Shown in pieces: positions 59,867-64,000 of a stretch of 64,000 nt of DNA. The position numbers and the translations under genes were made by a program. This DNA is from Pelagimonas sp. (lineage in GTDB: Bacteria > Pseudomonadota > Alphaproteobacteria > Rhodobacterales > Rhodobacteraceae), in NCBI GenBank assembly GCA_025210265.1, contig JAOASD010000023.1, forward strand, positions 422,259 through 486,258. The letters are read 5' to 3'. The notes beneath the pieces are model-generated. The model saw nothing but the letters and a program-made list of their open reading frames with translations. It ran no database searches and had not been told where the DNA came from. Every line of letters begins with the position of its first letter. Position 1 is the stretch's first letter.

Positions 59867-60361
59867 CGCGGGTGACGGCAGCGTGAGAACAATGCAGGTT
59901 GTGGATCCGGTGGCGTATAGGCGGCCATCCTCTTTGCCGCGCAGCTCGGCGGTTGCCACACCCGTGGATCGGCCCGTGTGCTGTACGGTGCCAACGGCTG
60001 TGACGGTCATGCCCAGGGGGATGGAACGCAGGATATTCACTTTGAATTCCAGGGTGGTATAGCCTTTGCCCTTGGGCAGTGTGCTTTGCACGGCGCAGCC
60101 CATGCAGCTGTCCAGGATCGCGCCATACCATCCACCATGCACGGTGCGCAGCGGGTTCACGCTGTCAAATTGCGGTGCGCCTTCAAAGGTGACGCGTCCG
60201 TTTTCAACGGCGATGGGCCAGAAATTCAGAGTGTCTCCGATCGGGGCCTGTGCGAGCGTCCCGTTCAGGACATCCTGCAGAAATTCCAACCCGCTGCGTG
60301 CGGCCAGCGCGTTCAGATCGGGCAGTTCGGCCATGCTTTTGGCGTGAAAAGGCTGTGTCAT
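59861..60361 (-). CDS. PaaI-family hotdog thioesterase
   Basis: This 166-residue acyl-CoA thioesterase has the family core NPLRTVHGGWYGAILDSCMGCAVQS, including the HGG motif, and a GYTTLEFKVNILRSIPLG sheet. It probably removes dead-end acyl-CoA in the cytosol. AAGGAG seven bases before the ATG at 60361 fixes the start. It is convergent with leuD. Confidence 0.87.
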   Translation of the reverse strand: MTQPFHAKSMAELPDLNALAARSGLEFLQDVLNGTLAQAPIGDTLNFWPIAVENGRVTFEGAPQFDSVNPLRTVHGGWYGAILDSCMGCAVQSTLPKGKGYTTLEFKVNILRSIPLGMTVTAVGTVQHTGRSTGVATAELRGKEDGRLYATGSTTCIVLTLPSPAG

Positions 60362-60708
60362 GTTTGGCTCCTTATGGGCAGGCAAACAGGTTCTGTGTCG
60401 GTTCCCAACCCCTGACGTGGCGTCGCCATAGCCCGGCAGAGTGTGACGGGGGGATAGTGGTGCGCGCGCCTGTGGCTACATGATGTTGTGGCTATGCGCG
60501 CATCTGGGTCGAGACCTGTCAAAAATGATGCATTCGGGCATCAACTGATTGGGCAATTTTATCCGTGGCCTGTGGCGGTGTATTGTCCTGCATCGCGAAA
60601 AGAGGCAAAATCAGGGCAATAATGAGGCATACCGCCACAAAGGCGGTTTCAGGCTGGAACAAGGGCGCGGCATCGTATCGTACCCGGCGGCACTGAAAGG
60701 GCAGGTCA
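60362..60708. other. 347-base gap without a convincing gene
   Basis: The region holds a short hairpin TGATGC-ATTCGG-GCATCA (60526-60543). It also holds a minus-strand open frame (60519-60716) with one hydrophobic stretch (FVAVCLIIALILPLFAMQ) but only a TTG start and no ribosome-binding site. Promoters for the divergent thioesterase and membrane-protein genes presumably lie here; I could not fix them. Confidence 0.4.
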
Positions 60709-61536
60709 GTGATCAAACGTGTGATGGGCGCAAGCGTCCGGGCATTCCTGGTGGCATTGCTGATCGTGATGCCGGCGCTGCTATTGGGCCATGCGGGTCA
60801 GGGCGGTGCCGAAATCGCGGCAATGCTGGCCGTCGCTGCGGCGGCGCTGACTTTTGTGGAATATTATAGCGAATACCCGTCGCTGTTGGAATTTCGCAAT
60901 GCGCCGCCTTTCAATCGGATGCGCTTTGTCGCGCTGTTCGCGACTGTTTTCCTGATGACTGTGATCAGCCGAGATGGCGCGACCGGGCCGCTGGCTGCGT
61001 TGGAACAGATCGGAGCCGCAATTGGCCATGCCATGGATTTCCCGTTTTCACCGGTGCGTCTGATGGTGCTTGTCGCGCCTGACAACACCACGCCGGGGCA
61101 GCTGGATCTGTTGCGCAGTTTTGCCGGGCTGGCCTATCTGGTGTCGCTGATCACCCTGCTGGTGTTTGTCGTGCTGGTGCGTCTGTTCAATTGGCCGATC
61201 CGCAAGGGTCCGTTCAATTTTTGGGTCAACCTGCCGCTGTTTGACCCGACGGCCGGGGGCGATGTGCTGAACCGGCTGAAACGGGACAGTCAGTTCAATG
61301 TGGCGCTGGGCTTCTTGCTGCCGTTTCTTATCCCCGCTACGCTTCAGGCGGCATCGGCCTATGCTTATCAGGTCGATCTGAGCGATCCGCAAACCCTGAT
61401 CTGGACCTTGAGCGCATGGGCCTTTCTTCCTGCAAGCCTGATCATGCGGGGCGTCGCGCTGATGCGCATCGCCGATCTGATCGAGCAAAAGCGCCGTCGC
61501 GCCTATGCGCAGGCGGATTTGCACGCTGCGGCCTGA
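60709..61536 (+). CDS. conserved hypothetical multi-spanning membrane protein
   Basis: This 275-residue protein has about six TM segments (about residues 8-28, 35-50, 72-88, 130-155, 195-215 and 225-245) and a charged cytosolic C terminus (LIEQKRRRAYAQADL). The soluble loop RLFNWPIRKGPFNFWVNLPLFDPTAGGDV lies between TM4 and TM5. I do not recognise a named family. The start is GTG at 60709 with AGG upstream. The EEP-family gene begins at its 3' end, so the two are probably one unit. Confidence 0.75.
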   Translation: MIKRVMGASVRAFLVALLIVMPALLLGHAGQGGAEIAAMLAVAAAALTFVEYYSEYPSLLEFRNAPPFNRMRFVALFATVFLMTVISRDGATGPLAALEQIGAAIGHAMDFPFSPVRLMVLVAPDNTTPGQLDLLRSFAGLAYLVSLITLLVFVVLVRLFNWPIRKGPFNFWVNLPLFDPTAGGDVLNRLKRDSQFNVALGFLLPFLIPATLQAASAYAYQVDLSDPQTLIWTLSAWAFLPASLIMRGVALMRIADLIEQKRRRAYAQADLHAAA

Positions 61537-62480
61537 TCCTTTCGCTGCTGTTGCTGCTGGCCGCACCGCTCGGGGCGGATCCTGTGCGCATGGCAACCTA
61601 TGCGGGCGATTTTAGTCGCAAAGGCCCCGGCCTGCTGCTGCGCGAGCTTCTGAAAGAGGCCCCGCTGCCGGGTACGGCCCTGATTGCACAGGCCAAGCCC
61701 GATGTGATCCTGTTGACCGATTTTGATTATGACGCGGGGCTGGTGGCGCTGGGCGCATTGCGCGACCGGCTGCGGGCGCAGGGGCTGGATCTGCCGCATC
61801 TGTTTGCGACGCGGCCCAATACAGGCATGGCCACGGGGCGCGATCTGGATGGTGACGGGCGGCTGGGCGGGCCGCGCGATGCGCAGGGATTTGGGTATTT
61901 CTCGGGGCAGGGTGGTCAGGCGGTGCTGTCGCGCTGGCCCCTGACCCTGATCGCGGATCACTCTGCCCTGTTGTGGCAAGACCTGCCGGGCAGCGCCATT
62001 GCCGGGGACGATCCGGGGCATGACATCCAGCGCCTGTCCTCCAGCGCCCATTGGGTGCTGCGGGTCGATCACCCGAATGGCCCGTTGGATCTGTTGACCA
62101 TCGCCGCCACGCCGCCTGTGTTCGACGGGCCAGAGGATCGCAACGGGCGGCGCAACGGCGATGAAATCCGGTTCTGGCAGTTGGCGCTGCAGGACGGTTT
62201 GACAGAGGTGCCGGTGATCCTGCTGGGCAATCTCAACCTGGATCCAGAGCGCGGCGAGGGGCTGCGCCACATTGCCCGCGATCTGCTGGCCGACCCGCGT
62301 CTGCAGGATCCGCTGCCCCAGCGTGCCACGGTCAAATGGGACGGCCCTGGCGAAATGCGTATCAGCTATGTGTTGCCGGATGCGGCGTTGCGCGTTGAGG
62401 CCGCCGGGATCACACAGCCCGCGTCGGGCGCTGGCCCGCATCGGCTGGTCTGGGTCGATCTGGCCCATCCGGGTGAATAA
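61416..62480 (+). CDS. endonuclease/exonuclease/phosphatase (EEP) family protein, exported
   Basis: The frame encodes a hydrophobic export signal (GLILSLLLLLAAPLGA) and a divergent EEP fold: ATYAGDFSRKGPGLLLREL, PDVILLTDFDYDAG, RDLDGDGRLGGPRDAQG, GGQAVLSRWPL and LGNLNLDPERGEG. Several catalytic positions of DNase I-type enzymes look replaced (GNLN instead of GDFN), so activity is uncertain. The only ATG in frame before the signal peptide is at 61416, deep inside the preceding gene. The family N terminus suggests a start near 61525, where no standard codon exists (CTG at 61533 is possible). The start is unresolved. Confidence 0.75.
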   Translation: MGLSSCKPDHAGRRADAHRRSDRAKAPSRLCAGGFARCGLILSLLLLLAAPLGADPVRMATYAGDFSRKGPGLLLRELLKEAPLPGTALIAQAKPDVILLTDFDYDAGLVALGALRDRLRAQGLDLPHLFATRPNTGMATGRDLDGDGRLGGPRDAQGFGYFSGQGGQAVLSRWPLTLIADHSALLWQDLPGSAIAGDDPGHDIQRLSSSAHWVLRVDHPNGPLDLLTIAATPPVFDGPEDRNGRRNGDEIRFWQLALQDGLTEVPVILLGNLNLDPERGEGLRHIARDLLADPRLQDPLPQRATVKWDGPGEMRISYVLPDAALRVEAAGITQPASGAGPHRLVWVDLAHPGE

Positions 62481-62805
62481 GCGTGGCCAGGGGTCTGACC
62501 CGATCCGGGAGCAGGGGGTGTATTGCGCTAGGCCCTGTGGCCGCGTCACGGCAAAAATGAGTGGCGCAGAGCAGTCGCGCGCCGCTTTCGTAGCAGGCCG
62601 TAATGATCTGATCTGTCAGCGGGCGCAGATGCGCAGTTCGGCCGCAATAGCCATTCACGATCACATCCATGCCCTGCGCGGCCTGCGCCAGATCATCAAC
62701 CTTGCGATCAAACAGCGAGACATGCCAACCGGCATTCCAAAACGCCTCGGCCATGGTGCCGCCAAAACGCCCCGACGCGCCAAGGACCAGAACTTTACCC
62801 GTCAT
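62410..62805 (-). pseudogene. truncated NAD(P)-binding Rossmann protein
   Basis: The N-terminal 90 residues look like an NAD(P)-dependent epimerase-type protein (KVLVLGASGRFGGTMAEAFW, then MDVIVNGY and LTDQIITACYESGARLL). After about 62560 the frame turns into low-quality sequence (GPDRPRPADAGQRPTRAV) and runs antisense into the EEP gene. Full-length relatives have about 300 residues, so most of the gene is missing. It starts divergently from the LysR gene, a common arrangement for a regulator and its target. Confidence 0.65.
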
Positions 62806-62844
62806 ACCATCACCTATCTGCCATGTTCACTGGCACGATGTGCT

Positions 62845-62864
62845 ATTCTATTGTGATTGAGAAT
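62845..62864. promoter_or_regulatory. LysR-type palindrome between the LysR gene and the broken gene
   Basis: ATTCT (62845-62849) and AGAAT (62860-62864) form an inverted repeat with ten bases between, in the 93-base divergent region. The form fits a LysR recognition box that once served both genes. Confidence 0.4.
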
Positions 62865-62898
62865 TGCCACAAATCGCACATTGTGTATTCATGAGTGA

Positions 62899-63795
62899 AT
62901 GGATGCCGCGCTTGCACAGCTTGACTGGTCATTGGTTCAGACCTTCCTCGCCGTTGGTGAAAGCGGGTCGCTGTCGGCGGCCGCGCGGCAATTGGGGCTG
63001 TCCCAGCCCACGGTTGGCCGCCAGATCCGCCAGATCGAGGAAATCCTTGAGGTCGAGCTGTTCCACCGCCAGCCGCGCGGTTTGTCCCTGACCGAAACCG
63101 GGCGGGCGCTGCTGCCCCATGCGCATGTCATGGCTGACGGGATGCGAGCCCTGTCCCTGACCGCTGCGGGCCGGTCGGACAAGCTGAGCGGGCCAGTGCG
63201 CATCACCGCCAGCGTCTTTTCCGCCCATTACCACCTGCCGCCCATCCTTGCGCGGCTGCGGGCCGAAGAGCCCGATATCAGCATCGAGCTGGTCGCCTCG
63301 GACCATTCCGAAAACCTGCTGTATCGCGAGGCCGACATCGCCGTGCGCATGTATCGGACCGAACAGCTGGACATTGTCACCAAACATCTGGGCGAGCTGC
63401 GCCTGGGGATCTATGCCGCCCGCAGCTATCTGGAGGCCAAAGGCCGCCCGCAAGGCATCCAGGATCTGTTTGCCTATGACATGGTGGGCTATGATACCCA
63501 TGACACGATCCTTGCCGGGATGCGCGACATGGGGATCGAGGCCCAGCGGGACTGGTTCGCCACGCGCTGCGATCATCACACGACCTACTGGCAGCTGATC
63601 CGCGCGGGTTGCGGCGTGGGATTCGGCCAGACCAATATCGGTGATGCGGACCCTCTGGTCGAACAGCTGCTGCCGGAGTTTCCCATGCCGACTCTGCCGC
63701 TCTGGCTGGCTGCGCATGAAAGAATGCGCTCCACGCCGCGGATCAAACGGGTCTGGGACGCATTGGAACAGGGCTTATCCCCGTTGGTTTCTTGA
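62899..63795 (+). CDS. LysR-family regulator
   Basis: This 298-residue protein has a helix-turn-helix at about residues 24-44 ([20 protein letters not shown]) and a substrate-binding domain from about residue 95 ([21 protein letters not shown]). The clear target by position is the divergent NAD(P)-binding gene, which is now broken, so this may be an orphan regulator. It could also affect leuB, 59 bases downstream, but that is not the usual arrangement. Confidence 0.88.
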   Translation: MDAALAQLDWSLVQTFLAVGESGSLSAAARQLGLSQPTVGRQIRQIEEILEVELFHRQPRGLSLTETGRALLPHAHVMADGMRALSLTAAGRSDKLSGPVRITASVFSAHYHLPPILARLRAEEPDISIELVASDHSENLLYREADIAVRMYRTEQLDIVTKHLGELRLGIYAARSYLEAKGRPQGIQDLFAYDMVGYDTHDTILAGMRDMGIEAQRDWFATRCDHHTTYWQLIRAGCGVGFGQTNIGDADPLVEQLLPEFPMPTLPLWLAAHERMRSTPRIKRVWDALEQGLSPLVS

Positions 63796-63854
63796 CCATT
63801 CGGGTCGGTTTCTTTACCCGAAAGCGCAAGATATTGCTTGAAGGACAGCCTGAC

Positions 63855-64000
63855 ATGACCAACCCCTCGCTTCTTATCCTGCCCGGTGACGGGATCGGCC
63901 CCGAAGTCATGGCCGAAGTGCGCAAGATCATCGACTGGTACGGTGCCAAGCGCGACCTGACCTTTGATGTCAGCGAGGATCTGGTCGGCGGTGCCGCCTA
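63855..64000 (+). CDS. leuB: 3-isopropylmalate dehydrogenase, 3'-truncated by the window edge
   Basis: The first 48 codons encode [20 protein letters not shown], the conserved N terminus of LeuB with the GDGIGPE motif, then VRKIIDWYG and SEDLVGGAA. LeuB oxidises 3-isopropylmalate to the 2-keto acid leading to leucine. AAGGA lies upstream of the ATG at 63855. It completes the leuC-leuD-leuB set, separated from leuD by 4 kb. Confidence 0.93.
   Translation, partial: MTNPSLLILPGDGIGPEVMAEVRKIIDWYGAKRDLTFDVSEDLVGGAA

Noticed and set aside
60519..60716. Minus-strand 65-codon frame with one hydrophobic stretch
   Set aside because: It has only a TTG start overlapping the divergent gene, no ribosome-binding site and no recognisable family.

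Overview
The window looks like a chromosomal segment of a marine alphaproteobacterium of the Rhodobacterales (Roseobacter-type). I infer this from protein families, not from a database search. The evidence is a GC-rich sequence with dense ATGA-coupled genes, an acuI-type acryloyl-CoA reductase, an RTX protein without signal peptide, 2-aminoethylphosphonate (AEP) genes, a lysA gene followed by a DUF4175/TIGR02302 gene, and an argH gene followed by a small lipoprotein and a DUF2834 gene. I saw no rRNA, tRNA, CRISPR array, insertion sequence or phage gene.

Layout. 1-4.7 kb: 3' part of gyrB, an MFS exporter with a His-rich tail, and acuI on the minus strand. 4.8-16.4 kb: one plus-strand cluster of two regulators (GntR/FadR type, then LysR), an oligopeptide-type ABC transporter (long binding protein, two permeases, fused double ATPase), phnW, phnX and a formylglycine-type phosphonate monoester hydrolase/phosphodiesterase-like enzyme. 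I read this cluster as a system that imports AEP or, more interestingly, an AEP ester, hydrolyses the ester, transaminates AEP and cleaves the C-P bond to acetaldehyde and phosphate. 16.4-20 kb: a 404-base regulatory gap with a perfect AT-rich inverted repeat, then an RTX protein made almost wholly of calcium-binding repeats. 20.1-25 kb: a TauE/SafE exporter, a phosphohexomutase, and the CMP-Kdo genes kdsD-kdsB-kdsA. 25-29.1 kb: flotillin with its YqiJ/NfeD-like partner, and a sterol-desaturase-family hydroxylase.

29.3-36 kb: a small secreted basic protein, a TlpA-like thioredoxin divergent from argH, a mini-lipoprotein, DUF2834, lysA and the large TIGR02302 membrane protein. 36-41.2 kb (minus strand): arfB (ribosome rescue), preceded by an unusual leader with an 18-codon ORF whose ribosome-binding site is complementary to the whole 16S 3' end and with a terminator-like hairpin just before arfB. 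Upstream of that lie yhhQ, a phytase-like esterase, mepA, a UMF1-type MFS protein and a thioesterase. 41.3-47.4 kb: yggT, recQ, yaaA and a hybrid histidine kinase with one degenerate receiver. 47.5-55.5 kb: a bacterial alpha-2-macroglobulin translationally coupled to pbpC, and a UPF0114 protein. 55.6-64 kb: a thiolase, an EthD-like protein, leuC-leuD, a PaaI-type thioesterase, a membrane protein, an EEP-family protein, a decayed NAD(P)-binding gene beside a LysR regulator, and the start of leuB.

The two most interesting items are the putative AEP-ester utilisation locus (4.8-16.4 kb) and the arfB leader (36.41-36.64 kb). All functions are inferred by reading protein motifs; no search was run.
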